The notes: generated by a model from the sequence alone, not told the origin. A stretch of DNA of 39,966 nucleotides from Nostocales cyanobacterium HT-58-2 (GCA_002163975.1 CP019636.1:7806942-7846907); one strand, 5' to 3'; numbered from the stretch's first letter, positions 1 to 8,871 are shown. A program made the numbers and translations.

Positions 1-87
1 CCAGAACGTTACGACCAAGAAGCATTACTTAACTTGCACGTTGCGAAATGGTACTTGCAGCAAGCAATGTTGCGTCTAACTATGTAG
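1..87 (+). CDS. 3' end of an unidentified protein gene (partial)
   Basis: Frame 1 is open from the window edge and ends at TAG 85-87. It encodes the last 28 residues of a protein, beginning PERYDQEALLNLHVAKWYLQ and ending in LRLTM. The amino-acid composition looks like real coding sequence, but I do not recognise the family. The stop codon overlaps the AGGAG ribosome binding site of the next ORF, so the two are probably one transcript and translationally coupled. The start lies outside the window. Confidence 0.55.
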   Translation, partial: PERYDQEALLNLHVAKWYLQQAMLRLTM

Positions 88-98
88 GAGTAGAAGCA

Positions 99-284
99 AT
101 GAACTTTGAAACAGTTGATGATTTAATTGACTTTTATCTTAGCAATGCTTCTCACTCTTTCCACTTAGCGCTAGAATCCAGAAACCGGAAAGCTTATAAG
201 GAATACATAGCCAAGTATGAAGCTTGGAGTCTAGCAGCGAAAGCAGCAAAGGAATTTAAAGACAGCTTAAGACCTAGGGCTTAA
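99..284 (+). CDS. Small hypothetical protein (61 aa)
   Basis: I do not recognise this 61-aa protein (MNFETVDDLIDFYLSNASHS... to ...DSLRPRA). It appears mostly helical and charged, with no membrane segment or signal peptide. An upstream in-frame ATG at 48 would add 17 residues. ATG 99 is preferred because AGGAG (86-90) lies 8 nt upstream of it. That Shine-Dalgarno overlaps the stop codon of the preceding gene fragment, which suggests translational coupling. A strong terminator follows 20 nt after the stop, so this is the last gene of its operon. The function cannot be inferred from the sequence. Confidence 0.6.
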   Translation: MNFETVDDLIDFYLSNASHSFHLALESRNRKAYKEYIAKYEAWSLAAKAAKEFKDSLRPRA

Positions 285-305
285 AATTGCTGAAACATAA
301 ATGAA

Positions 306-340
306 TAAACCACCTTAGAATTACTCTAAGGTGGTTTTTC
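306..340 (+). terminator. Rho-independent terminator
   Basis: A perfect 12-bp stem (AACCACCTTAGA at 308-319, TCTAAGGTGGTT at 325-336) with a 5-nt ATTAC loop is followed by a T run. It lies just after the 61-aa ORF and ends the first operon. A neighbouring A before the stem lets it also act weakly on the minus strand. Confidence 0.85.
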
Positions 341-415
341 TTATCTGGCAGGGTTAGAATATTCAATTTTTAGTATTGTTTGTAGTTATCACAAAAAAAT
401 ATCTGACACAAATAA

Positions 416-838
416 CTATACTAAGCTATCACTAGTAATCTGCATGGCTTGTTTTAGGTCATTAATTAACTGAGCTACATATTTGTAACGCTCGCTAGGT
501 AAACCATTAGCTGATTTACTCATAGACTCAGCTACCTTGTCTTGCCAACACTCCAAAATACCATTGACCATTTCTAGCTCGCTGATAACATCCTCAGCTT
601 TTAGCGCGTACTTCTGAGGTAGCCTACGACGTTCTGTCACCACGTCTTCACCCCAGGGTGATTTTCTACCTGCGCCAGTCCTAGCACCGCCATGTGTATG
701 TTTGATTCTCATGACTTCACACTCAGGGTAATGAGTTTTAGCGTGGGCTTTAGCAGCATCTGGTGAGTCCGCTTCTAGCTGCAGCAGTGCCATATCATCA
801 GTAACACTATCTTTTAGCTCAATCAAGTACTTAGACAT
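416..838 (-). CDS. Hypothetical protein with GGARTGAGRK motif (terminase-small-subunit-like)
   Basis: This protein of about 140 aa has an N-terminal alpha/beta part (residues 1-45), a central GGARTGAGRK motif, then a helical C-terminal half. The Gly-Arg motif resembles the GGARPGAGRK signature near the N terminus of many phage terminase small subunits and phage-type DNA-binding proteins. Only this motif supports the link, and the rest is unfamiliar. An upstream TTG at 844 is in frame, but ATG 838 is preferred although no clear Shine-Dalgarno is visible. It is alone on its strand between unrelated genes and could be a mobile or phage-derived remnant. Confidence 0.55.
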   Translation of the reverse strand: MSKYLIELKDSVTDDMALLQLEADSPDAAKAHAKTHYPECEVMRIKHTHGGARTGAGRKSPWGEDVVTERRRLPQKYALKAEDVISELEMVNGILECWQDKVAESMSKSANGLPSERYKYVAQLINDLKQAMQITSDSLV

Positions 839-1114
839 TTTCAAGGTTCATAAGTTAGGTTCCTAGTATAACTTGATTACGGGACAAATTCAAGTGATTT
901 ATCAAGGTAGTGTATATGGTGACATTTGTCAGATAAATTATTTGATAAAAATTACTATGGTAGAGTATATGCTGATTAGCAGTGAGCATTGATTGAGTAT
1001 GAATGCTGGCAACAGATAATACTTAAAAAACGTCAAAAACTACTGATAAAAGATTTTTGAGTATTTTCTGAACATTTTATAAACTTTGAAAGCTAGAGTT
1101 ATTGATATTACGCT

Positions 1115-2128
1115 ATGTCTGGCAGGCAACGAGTTTTTTCTGGGGTTCAACCAACTGGCAATCCTCACTTAGGCAACTACTTAGGCGCTATTCGTAACTG
1201 GGTAGAAATCCAAAGCCAGTTCGATAATTTCTTTTGCGTGGTGGATTTACACGCAATTACGGTGTCCCATAAACCTGAAACGCTGGCAAAAGATACTTAT
1301 GCGATCGCAGCTATTTATCTTGCGTGTGGCATTGACTTAAGCCACTCTACCATTTTTGTACAATCTCACGTCCCTGCTCACAGCGAACTCACCTGGTTGC
1401 TTAACTGCATCACGCCCTTAAACTGGCTCGAAGATATGATTCAGTTTAAGGAAAAGGCTCTTAAGCAGGGAGAAAATGTTGGTGTTGGTTTGTTAGACTA
1501 TCCAGTGCTGATGGCATCAGATATTTTGCTTTACCAAGCGGATAAAGTGCCAGTGGGTGAGGACCAAAAGCAACATTTGGAACTGACACGGGATATTGTG
1601 AATAGATTTAATCATCAATTTGCTAAACCAAATCAGCCAATACTAAAGTTGCCAGAACCTCTCATCGGTAAAGAAGGCGCTAGGGTGATGAGTTTGACGG
1701 ACGGTACCAAGAAAATGTCCAAATCTGACCCCTCAGAGTTGAGTCGGATCAACTTGCTAGATTCACCAGATGAAATAGCAAAAAAAATTAAGCGCTGTAA
1801 AACTGACCCCATTCGTGGCTTAGAGTTTGATAATCCAGAACGCCCTGAAAGTAACAATTTATTAACACTGTATATGCTGCTCTCCGGTAAGACAAAGGAA
1901 GAGGTTGCCAATGAGTGTCAAGATATGGGGTGGGGGCAATTTAAGCCTTTGTTGACACAAACAGTCATTGAAGCCCTCACACCTATCCAAGAAAAATATC
2001 AGGCGGTGATGAATGACAAAGGCTATCTGGAGTCTGTATTGCGGGATGGAAAGCAAAAAGCAGAAGCGATCGCCAACCAAACTCTCGCGCAAGTAAAAGC
2101 CGCTATGGGTTACTCTATGCCGCTATGA
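1115..2128 (+). CDS. trpS: Tryptophanyl-tRNA synthetase
   Basis: It charges tRNA-Trp with tryptophan using ATP (cytosolic, class Ic). The 337-aa length is normal for bacterial TrpRS. The HIGH-type motif is HLGN (residues 18-21, in TGNPHLGNYLGA), and the KMSKS loop is intact at 200-204. The typical segments NWLEDMIQFKEK and GEDQKQHLELTRD are present. The start ATG at 1115 fits the family's N terminus (RVFSGVQPTG). The AT-rich 270 bp upstream carry no other gene. The stop is 60 nt from the chosen start of the next gene on the same strand, so the two may be cotranscribed. Confidence 0.97.
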   Translation: MSGRQRVFSGVQPTGNPHLGNYLGAIRNWVEIQSQFDNFFCVVDLHAITVSHKPETLAKDTYAIAAIYLACGIDLSHSTIFVQSHVPAHSELTWLLNCITPLNWLEDMIQFKEKALKQGENVGVGLLDYPVLMASDILLYQADKVPVGEDQKQHLELTRDIVNRFNHQFAKPNQPILKLPEPLIGKEGARVMSLTDGTKKMSKSDPSELSRINLLDSPDEIAKKIKRCKTDPIRGLEFDNPERPESNNLLTLYMLLSGKTKEEVANECQDMGWGQFKPLLTQTVIEALTPIQEKYQAVMNDKGYLESVLRDGKQKAEAIANQTLAQVKAAMGYSMPL

Positions 2129-2188
2129 GCTTTTCTGATGGGGGTATCTTGTGCTATAGCTTACCCAAAGACAGAAATAGTCATTTTT

Positions 2189-3103
2189 ATGCTGGATACG
2201 ATAAATCCAACTGCTTTAACTTCTTTCCGTACAGCTGCTAAATCAGGTCAATTCCTGATTACCGCCGAAGTGACACCACCTAAAGGCGGTAATCCAGACC
2301 ATATGATTAAAATGGCGGCGACCCTTAAGGGGAGGGTTCATGCCGTCAACATCACAGATGGTAGCCGCGCGGTATTACGGATGTCTTCGGTAGTCGCGTC
2401 AGCGATTTTGTTGCAAAACGGTATAGAACCGATTTGTCAGCTTGCTTGTCGCGATCGCAACCGTATTGGTTTACAGGCTGATTTGATGGGCGCTCATGCC
2501 TTAGGTATTCATAACATTTTGGCTTTGACTGGTGACCCTGTCAAAGCAGGCGATCATCCCGAAGCCAAGGGTGTGTTTGACCTTGAGTCTGTGCGCTTGC
2601 TGCAACTGATTCACAAACTCAATCACGGGGTTGACTGCAACGAGCAACCCCTGAGTGATGGTGCGCTGGACTTATTTCCTGGTGCAGCGGTCGATCCGCA
2701 ATGTTCAAGTTGGTCAGGATTACAAAGTCGGTTTGAGCGCAAATTAGAAGCAGGAGCACAGTTTTTTCAAAGTCAATTGATTACAGATTTTGAGCGGCTA
2801 GAAAAGTTTATGGACAATATAGCCATAGGCTGTAAGAAACCTATTTTGGCTGGAATTTTTTTGTTGAAATCAGCGAAAAACGCACAATTTATCAATCGGT
2901 GTGTACCAGGTGTTAATATTCCCCAGCACATAATTGATAGATTGGCACAAGCAAAAGATCCCCTTGAGGAAGGGATAAAAATTGCCGCTGAGCAAGTCCA
3001 AATAGCACGTCAATTATGTCATGGTGTCCATATGATGGCGGTCAAGCGTGAAGACTTAATTCCGCAAATTTTGGACATAGCGGGTGTTGCGAGCCTGAGT
3101 TAA
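2189..3103 (+). CDS. metF: Methylenetetrahydrofolate reductase
   Basis: The protein is a TIM-barrel flavoprotein of the MetF family, which reduces 5,10-methylene-THF to 5-methyl-THF for methionine synthesis. Visible features are ITAEVTPPKGGNPDHM (residues 24-39, with the conserved catalytic-region Glu), VNITDGSR, and ALTGDPVKAGDHP, the barrel strand that binds FAD and folate. The C-terminal part (GIFLLKSAKNAQFINRCVPG) is typical of the cyanobacterial form. ATG 2189 (304 aa) is preferred over ATG 2138, because the longer form adds 17 atypical residues. No clear Shine-Dalgarno is seen at either. The minus-strand ahcY further on belongs to the same methyl cycle. Confidence 0.93.
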   Translation: MLDTINPTALTSFRTAAKSGQFLITAEVTPPKGGNPDHMIKMAATLKGRVHAVNITDGSRAVLRMSSVVASAILLQNGIEPICQLACRDRNRIGLQADLMGAHALGIHNILALTGDPVKAGDHPEAKGVFDLESVRLLQLIHKLNHGVDCNEQPLSDGALDLFPGAAVDPQCSSWSGLQSRFERKLEAGAQFFQSQLITDFERLEKFMDNIAIGCKKPILAGIFLLKSAKNAQFINRCVPGVNIPQHIIDRLAQAKDPLEEGIKIAAEQVQIARQLCHGVHMMAVKREDLIPQILDIAGVASLS

Positions 3104-3179
3104 TGTCAAGGTTGGAAGCTGGAACCTAATTCCTACTCGTCTTTACCCATCCTTAGTCATTTTTGGATAGCGTTGATAC

Positions 3180-3232
3180 GAGTTTGTCAACAAACTCTTT
3201 TAGCCGTTCTTGCCAGTTAGGAACGGCTTTTT
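3180..3232 (+). terminator. Tandem Rho-independent terminators after metF
   Basis: The first hairpin is GAGTTTG (3180-3186) with CAAACTC (3191-3197), followed by TTT. The second is AGCCGTTC (3202-3209) with GAACGGCT (3221-3228), followed by TTTT. They lie about 80 nt after the metF stop and end the trpS-metF unit. Confidence 0.75.
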
Positions 3233-3620
3233 GTATAGTTTTCACGAATTTCATGGTGAATCTTCCAACATATTTGCCGACACACCTTCTAAGCTTTCCT
3301 GATGTCTCATACTCAAGAGAAATTGACTTAGAAATGAAAAATAATTGATTTTGCTATATTCTTGATAAATATAGATAGATATGTCCATATTGAGAGTTTT
3401 TTATAACTAACAAGTCGTGATTTTTAGAATAATTAAGAAACAAGAAAAACTGTAAAAAATACTCATTCCTCACAAGTTCCTCATATTTTTCTTATAATTA
3501 ATAAATTAATCAAAACTAGAATCAAAAGTAGCGATTTAACCCTGAACTTTAACTCAACAAACGATTGAGCAAACTGCCAAAATAGGCTTGCTACAGCGTT
3601 AAACGCTAAATAATAGGGAA
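3233..3620. other. AT-rich intergenic region upstream of pckA
   Basis: The stretch is strongly AT-rich and has no convincing gene. It should hold the pckA promoter, but I cannot place a confident -35/-10 pair. A short inverted repeat (CTCAA around 3551, TTGAG around 3565) lies about 50 nt before the pckA start and could be an operator or chance. I saw no NtcA-type GTA-N8-TAC box. Confidence 0.5.
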
Positions 3621-5324
3621 ATGACGCAAAATTTATTCGGAAATATTTGGCTAGACCGCACACCTTTGCTGAACGGTAGTTCAATGGAGTCAGCAATGGC
3701 TGGGACTGACTTGATGCACAGCAACTACGATTTGGAGCAGCAAGATATTCTTAACACGGGGAATATCTACTGGAATCTTTCGACTCCAGCCCTTTATGAA
3801 GAAGCTATTCGCCGTCGGGAGGGGACTGTAGCACATCATGGACCTTTAGTTGTACGTACAGGTCAACATACAGGGCGATCGCCTAACGACAAATTCATCG
3901 TCCAAGAACCAGGTTCCAGTGACGAAGTTTGGTGGGGAAAAGTCAATCGTCCCATCAGCGAACAGCGTTTTGATGCTCTTTATGCCAGAATGCTGGCATA
4001 TCTGCAAGGACGAGATTTGTTTGTTCAAGATCGCTATGCCGGTGCTGACCCTGCTTATCAGCTTTCTGTTCGTTTTATTACCGAAACAGCATGGCAAAGT
4101 ATTTTTGTCCGTGACTTGTTTATTCAGCCAAAGTGTGAAGAACTCAACATTTTTGTGCCGAATTTTACCGTCATTGCTCTACCAAATTTCCATGCTAGAC
4201 CAGAGATCGACGGTACACACTCAGATGTTTTTATTATCTTAAATTTTGCTCGGAAGTTAATTCTGATTGGTGGCACCAGCTATGCTGGCGAGATTAAAAA
4301 ATCAATTTTTACAACACTGAACTATCTGCTCCCACATCATCAGGTGCTTCCCATGCACTGCGCTGTTAATGTTGGTCATGGTGATGATGTCGCGGTATTC
4401 TTTGGACTATCCGGTACTGGAAAAACCACCCTTTCGGCGAACTCCCAACGCACCTTAATTGGTGATGATGAACATGGTTGGAGTAAGCACGGCATTTTCA
4501 ATTTTGAGGGTGGTTGTTATGCCAAATTAATTCGTTTATCGAAGGAAGCAGAACCGGAGATTTACCAGACAACAGAACGTTTTGGCAGCATTTTAGAGAA
4601 TGTTGCCATTGACCCGCTGACTCGTTGCTTAGATTTAAACGATGCCAGCTTGACTGAAAATACCCGTGGAGCTTACCCAATAGATTACATCAGCAACGCC
4701 AGCCCAACTGGTGTAGCGGGACATCCCAAAAACATCATTTTCTTAACGGCTGATGCACTGGGAGTTTTGCCACCAATCGCCAGATTAACCAACGAGCAAG
4801 CGATGTACCATTTCCTCAGTGGTTATACTGCAAAAGTTGCTGGGACAGAGAAAGGATTGAGTGACGAGCCGGAGGTTGTCTTTAGTGCCTGCTTTGGCGC
4901 ACCTTTTATGGCTCTGCACCCGAGTATTTATGCTAATTTGCTTAGACAAAAAATTGAACAGCATAAGGTAAAAGTTTGGCTGCTCAATACAGGTTGGACA
5001 GGAGGTCCTTATGGTGTGGGAGAACGTATCCCCATCAAAAGAACCCGTGCCATGTTAGCAGCAGCCCTGAGTGGTGAGCTAGATGACGTACCTACAACTG
5101 TTGACCCAGTTTTTGGTCTTCATGTCCCTGTTCACTGTCCTGGCATATCTGATGAGTTATTGACTCCCAGTCAAACATGGAGTGACCCTGTTAGCTATAA
5201 TGTGCAAGCCCGTAAACTTGCACAGATGTTTGTGGATAACTTTAAGCAGTTTGCGAATGCAGTTGCGCCTCAAGTGCAACTAGGAGGTCCTTTAGTTGGA
5301 CAGTCAGTTCGACAACGAAGTTGA
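3621..5324 (+). CDS. pckA: Phosphoenolpyruvate carboxykinase (ATP)
   Basis: The ATP-dependent PEPCK interconverts oxaloacetate + ATP and PEP + CO2 + ADP, linking C4 acids to gluconeogenesis. The P-loop GLSGTGKT is at residues 262-269 (kinase-1a), DDEHGW at 282-287 binds metal, RTGQHTGRSPNDKF (79-92) is a substrate Arg region, and NTGWTGGPYGVGERI is the C-terminal signature. The 567-aa length is slightly above the usual 525-540, the excess being mainly at the N terminus, so a later start (for example Met22 or Met26) is possible. It stands alone, with the convergent ahcY downstream. mdh, which supplies oxaloacetate, lies about 10 kb away. Confidence 0.96.
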   Translation: MTQNLFGNIWLDRTPLLNGSSMESAMAGTDLMHSNYDLEQQDILNTGNIYWNLSTPALYEEAIRRREGTVAHHGPLVVRTGQHTGRSPNDKFIVQEPGSSDEVWWGKVNRPISEQRFDALYARMLAYLQGRDLFVQDRYAGADPAYQLSVRFITETAWQSIFVRDLFIQPKCEELNIFVPNFTVIALPNFHARPEIDGTHSDVFIILNFARKLILIGGTSYAGEIKKSIFTTLNYLLPHHQVLPMHCAVNVGHGDDVAVFFGLSGTGKTTLSANSQRTLIGDDEHGWSKHGIFNFEGGCYAKLIRLSKEAEPEIYQTTERFGSILENVAIDPLTRCLDLNDASLTENTRGAYPIDYISNASPTGVAGHPKNIIFLTADALGVLPPIARLTNEQAMYHFLSGYTAKVAGTEKGLSDEPEVVFSACFGAPFMALHPSIYANLLRQKIEQHKVKVWLLNTGWTGGPYGVGERIPIKRTRAMLAAALSGELDDVPTTVDPVFGLHVPVHCPGISDELLTPSQTWSDPVSYNVQARKLAQMFVDNFKQFANAVAPQVQLGGPLVGQSVRQRS

Positions 5325-5377
5325 TAATTCTGATGGTTCAAGTCAGTTTGACGTAAATAAATGTTGTCTAAGCAATT

Positions 5378-5405
5378 GATGCGTTACGAATCACGCTAAC
5401 GCATC
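5378..5405. repeat. Short palindromic intergenic repeat (GCGTTACG...CGCTAACGC type)
   Basis: GATGCGTTA (5378-5386) and TAACGCATC (5397-5405) form a perfect 9-bp stem with a 10-nt loop, followed by CTACC. From memory, sequences of this type recur in intergenic regions of many cyanobacterial genomes. A role as transcriptional end of pckA is possible, but there is no T run. Confidence 0.6.
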
Positions 5406-5473
5406 CTACCGCTAGCATCCTCCAAAAAACTCTGTCTGCCTACTTCAAAAAAGTGCAAGATTATCATACATAA

Positions 5474-5504
5474 AAGGGCAATTGGATTAAGTCCAATTGC
5501 CCTT
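5474..5504 (-). terminator. Terminator of ahcY (minus strand)
   Basis: A perfect 13-bp stem (AAGGGCAATTGGA at 5474-5486, TCCAATTGCCCTT at 5492-5504) has a 5-nt loop. Read on the minus strand, the stem is followed by TTTTA, so it mainly serves ahcY. It may also stop convergent transcription from pckA, although the plus side has no proper T run. Confidence 0.8.
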
Positions 5505-5551
5505 GATAGTGATTAGTTATTCAGCAATCACAGAATAACTATGTGCAGTGC

Positions 5552-6829
5552 TTAAGTGCCAGAAGTCCAAGAGTTGATGTATTCAATTTGATCTGGCGTT
5601 AGGGTATCAATCTGAATTCCCATCGCCTGTAACTTCAGCCGTGCAATTTCTTGATCCACGTCTGTTGGAATTGAGTGCAAACCGGGTTCCAGCTGACCCT
5701 TATTTTTCACTAGGTATTCACAACCCAGAGCTTGGTTAGCAAAACTCATATCCATAACTGCACTGGGATGTCCTTCTGCTGCAGCAAGGTTAATCAAGCG
5801 TCCTTCGCCCAAAACAACGACGGATTTGCCACTTTGTAGGCGATACTCTTGGGTGAAAGGACGTACTGTTTTGACTTCCTTGGCTTTAGTACCCAAAGCT
5901 TTGAGGTCAATTTCAATGTCAAAGTGACCGGAGTTACAGACAATAGCGCCGTCTTTCATAACATCAAAATGCTCGCCGCGAATGACGTGCTTGTTACCAG
6001 TTACGGTGACAAACAAATCACCTAAGGGTGCAGCTTCTGCCATTGGAAGTACGCGGAAACCATCCATCACCGCTTCAATTGCTCTGATGGGGTCAATTTC
6101 GGTGACAATCACGTTTGCACCGAGTCCCCGCGCCCGCAGTGCTGTTCCTTTACCGCACCAGCCGTAACCAACAACGACAAGGGTTTTACCAGCAAGCAGA
6201 ATATTTGTAGCGCGGATAATGCCGTCTAGGGTTGATTGCCCTGTACCGTAGCGGTTGTCAAAAAAGTGTTTGGTGTCGGCGTCATTGACGTTGACTGCCG
6301 GGAAGGTGAGAACGCCATCCTTAAACATGGCGCGCAACCGCACAATTCCTGTTGTGGTTTCTTCTGTGGTCCCAATGATGTCAGCAAGTTGATGCTGGCG
6401 TTGTTGTACTAGGGTCGCAACGACATCACAACCGTCATCAATGATGATGTTAGGACGATGGTCTAGAGCAATTTGTACGTGGCGGTTGTATGTTTCGTTA
6501 TCTTCACCTTTGATGGCAAAGACAGGAATGTCATAGTCGGCGACGAGGCAAGCAGCTACGTCGTCTTGAGTTGATAGGGGATTACTGGCAATTAACAGGG
6601 CGTCTGCACCACCAGCTTTCAGTGCAATTGCTAAGTTCGCTGTTTCTGTTGTGACATGGCAGCAAGCTACAAGGCGAATGCCCGCAAAGGGCTTTTCTTG
6701 GGCAAAGCGATCGCGAATTTGCCGCAAAACAGGCATCTCGCGTCCAGCCCATTCAATGCGCTGTCTTCCCAAGGGAGCTAGGGCGAGGTCTTTAACCTCG
6801 TGCTTTAATCGGGGAGAAGTTGCGGTCAT
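5552..6829 (-). CDS. ahcY: S-adenosylhomocysteine hydrolase
   Basis: The NAD-dependent adenosylhomocysteinase splits S-adenosylhomocysteine into homocysteine and adenosine and so removes product inhibition from methyltransferases. The 425-aa protein shows HVTTETANLAIALKAGGA (58-75), TEETTTG (155-161), the Rossmann loop GYGWCGKG (221-228) and NSGHFDIEI. It ends soon after the cofactor domain (...INSWTSGT) instead of with a long Lys/Tyr tail, so it is the shorter form. The frame stays open upstream to 6898, but ATG 6829 is chosen because GAGGAA lies 8 nt before it and MTATSPRLKHEVKDLALA matches the family start. It is convergent with pckA. Confidence 0.97.
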   Translation of the reverse strand: MTATSPRLKHEVKDLALAPLGRQRIEWAGREMPVLRQIRDRFAQEKPFAGIRLVACCHVTTETANLAIALKAGGADALLIASNPLSTQDDVAACLVADYDIPVFAIKGEDNETYNRHVQIALDHRPNIIIDDGCDVVATLVQQRQHQLADIIGTTEETTTGIVRLRAMFKDGVLTFPAVNVNDADTKHFFDNRYGTGQSTLDGIIRATNILLAGKTLVVVGYGWCGKGTALRARGLGANVIVTEIDPIRAIEAVMDGFRVLPMAEAAPLGDLFVTVTGNKHVIRGEHFDVMKDGAIVCNSGHFDIEIDLKALGTKAKEVKTVRPFTQEYRLQSGKSVVVLGEGRLINLAAAEGHPSAVMDMSFANQALGCEYLVKNKGQLEPGLHSIPTDVDQEIARLKLQAMGIQIDTLTPDQIEYINSWTSGT

Positions 6830-7174
6830 TAAATAGTTCCTCAATGAAGAAAAAAAGTGGCGTAACTTCTTACGCACTCTATTTAGATTATTCCACAACT
6901 GACAAAATGGGTAAGATTCATGTCAAACGATGAAGTGTGAAGTATAAAGGAGAAAGTATCAAATTTTCCTGACTTTCTCGTCTTTCGCTCTTGCTTGTTT
7001 CTCTTGTCATCTATCTAAAGAAAGAAAATACTAAGAATAATTAATACAATTTAAGATGGTAATATCTTAAAGATTTGTTAAAACCTAACTTAAGACAGTA
7101 CAATTACCCAAACTGATTTTGGAGCATGGCTCTAAGAGTTCTCGACTGTATATTTTGCACAAGGAGGTGTGAAA
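6830..7174. other. Divergent intergenic region between ahcY and the MscS gene
   Basis: About 345 bp of AT-rich sequence carry no gene. It must hold the divergent promoters of ahcY (minus) and mscS (plus). I cannot assign either with confidence. The only clear signal is the strong AAGGAGGT (7161-7168) in front of mscS. Confidence 0.5.
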
Positions 7175-8797
7175 GTGCGCTTTCCATTTTTGGCAGTTGC
7201 TCTTTCTTCAGCAGTGATGACACTAGGGGCAATGCCTCCAGTTACAGCGCAGATTCCTTTTTTGCCTACGGTGCAACTTCCTACAAATCGGAGTAGTGAA
7301 TCAGATACTAGAATTGTTTCTCGCTGGGTTTATTTAGATGGTCGCCGTTTGTTTCAAGTTGCAGCCCCAAGGACAAACATTTCTGAACGTTTACAGCAAA
7401 TTGAACGAAATTTGGCTGACATTAGCCAAGCTTACTTGGAAGATCCTAATGCCAAGCTGGATGTAAAAATTAGTAATTCAGGTCCCTCACCAATCATTAG
7501 CGTCAACGGTCTATATCTGATGACTGTGACCTCTGAGGATGCGAACCTGCGACAGGCACCTTCCTCAGAAGCAGCAGCAAATGTCATTGCTCAAGGCTTG
7601 GAAGACGAATTAAAGCAGGCAAGACAGGAGCGACAAACTCAGTATCTAATTCGTCAGGGTGCAATTGCAGGTGCAACTGGTGTGGTGATGATTCTACTGA
7701 GTTGGGGGGTCTATAGCTGGGAGCGCCGCTCGAAAAAGCATTTACTCATGCCGGCACTTCCCAGTTCATCAGAAGCGAAACCTATTACAACACAACTAAC
7801 TCAACAACAACATCAACACTTGCAAGAAGTCAAGCGACGACTGTCTCAGCTTGCGCAAACAACAATTTGGGGGGGTGGAACTTACTTTATCTTAGGTCTA
7901 TTTCCCTACACACGACCGCTTCAGATCCTGATTATCTCAGCTGCCCAAATTCCTCTAGGACTAGGTGTTGTGGTAGTGGGAACTTATATGGCAGTACGTT
8001 TGAGTTATGCTCTGATTGACCGTTTCACCACTGCTTTGATTAACAGCAGAAGTTTAATCACTCCTGAAACTTCAGAACGTCTACAACTGCGAGTTTCTAC
8101 TGTTTCTAACGTTTCCAAAGGTATTGTGACCTTTGCTTGGATGGGCGTTGGCATCCTGCTCTCCTTAACGACGTTGGGTGTAAATATCGCTCCCATACTA
8201 GCTGGTGCTGGTTTAGTCGGTGTTGCTGTGTCTCTGGCATCCCAAAACTTGATCAAAGATGCGATTAATGGCTTCCTCATCATTATGGAAGACCAGTACG
8301 CCATTGGCGACGTTATTAATGTGGGAGACGTGGGAGGTTTGGTAGAAAATTTGAATTGGCGGATGACCCAACTGCGAGACGCAGAAGGACGCCTCATCAC
8401 AATTCCTAACAGCGAAATCAAAATTGTTGCTAATCTTTCTAGTCGCTGGTCACGAGCTGATTTAACTATACCAGTCGCTTATGACACCGATATTGACCAA
8501 GCTTTGAAGTTAATTGAAACTGTCGCCTTAGAGATGGATCAAGATCCACAATGGCAGCATCGAATTGTAGAAACTCCTCAAGTTTTGGGAGTGGATCATT
8601 TTGGCGATCGCGGTTTGAATATTCGCGTATGGATTAAGACACAGCCCCTGAAGCAATGGGATGTGGCACGGGAGTATCGCCGCCGTCTAAAAATTGCCTT
8701 CGACCATGCTGGAATATCCATTCCTTTGCCTCAACAAGCAATTTGGGTAAACGACTTTCAACTGCAGAAATCTGTGCTTGATGGTAAAGGGAATTAG
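7175..8797 (+). CDS. MscS-family mechanosensitive ion channel with periplasmic N-terminal domain
   Basis: This small-conductance mechanosensitive channel releases solutes on osmotic downshift. The N terminus is a signal peptide (FLAVALSSAVMTLGAM, cleavage near VTAQ), followed by a periplasmic domain of about 130 residues. Membrane helices lie at roughly 165-185, 230-250, 255-280 and in the MscS pore (GAGLVGVAVSLASQNLIKDA). The beta domain DQYAIGDVINVGDVGG and a C-terminal cytoplasmic domain follow. GTG 7169 is in frame but only 1 nt after the Shine-Dalgarno GGAGG (7163-7167). GTG 7175 lies 7 nt away and is the likelier start (540 aa). It is probably monocistronic. Confidence 0.9.
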   Translation: MRFPFLAVALSSAVMTLGAMPPVTAQIPFLPTVQLPTNRSSESDTRIVSRWVYLDGRRLFQVAAPRTNISERLQQIERNLADISQAYLEDPNAKLDVKISNSGPSPIISVNGLYLMTVTSEDANLRQAPSSEAAANVIAQGLEDELKQARQERQTQYLIRQGAIAGATGVVMILLSWGVYSWERRSKKHLLMPALPSSSEAKPITTQLTQQQHQHLQEVKRRLSQLAQTTIWGGGTYFILGLFPYTRPLQILIISAAQIPLGLGVVVVGTYMAVRLSYALIDRFTTALINSRSLITPETSERLQLRVSTVSNVSKGIVTFAWMGVGILLSLTTLGVNIAPILAGAGLVGVAVSLASQNLIKDAINGFLIIMEDQYAIGDVINVGDVGGLVENLNWRMTQLRDAEGRLITIPNSEIKIVANLSSRWSRADLTIPVAYDTDIDQALKLIETVALEMDQDPQWQHRIVETPQVLGVDHFGDRGLNIRVWIKTQPLKQWDVAREYRRRLKIAFDHAGISIPLPQQAIWVNDFQLQKSVLDGKGN

Positions 8798-8831
8798 TCA
8801 ATAGTTCATAGGAAGTACAGGAGTAGGAGAA

Positions 8832-8855
8832 AAGAGTAAACGTTCGTTTACTCTT
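8832..8855. terminator. Bidirectional hairpin between mscS and the Uma2 gene
   Basis: A perfect 11-bp inverted repeat (AAGAGTAAACG, CGTTTACTCTT) has a TT centre. It sits between convergent genes, 35 nt after mscS and 17 nt before the end of the Uma2 gene. The T run is poor (CCTCTCCCTT), so its terminator role is likely but not certain. Confidence 0.6.
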
Positions 8856-8871
8856 CCTCTCCCTTGCTTCT

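Noticed and set aside
400..935. Possible inverted repeats around the 416-838 gene (TATCTGACA and TGTCAGATA)
   Set aside because: Only 9 bases match and the flanks diverge, so this is not enough to call terminal repeats.
3163..3348. 61-aa plus-strand ORF
   Set aside because: It spans two tandem terminators and has no family likeness or ribosome site.
6830..6898. N-terminal extension of ahcY (23 residues) and a possible SAH riboswitch
   Set aside because: The extension lies upstream of a good Shine-Dalgarno and matches no family sequence. No riboswitch-like pairing was seen in the leader.
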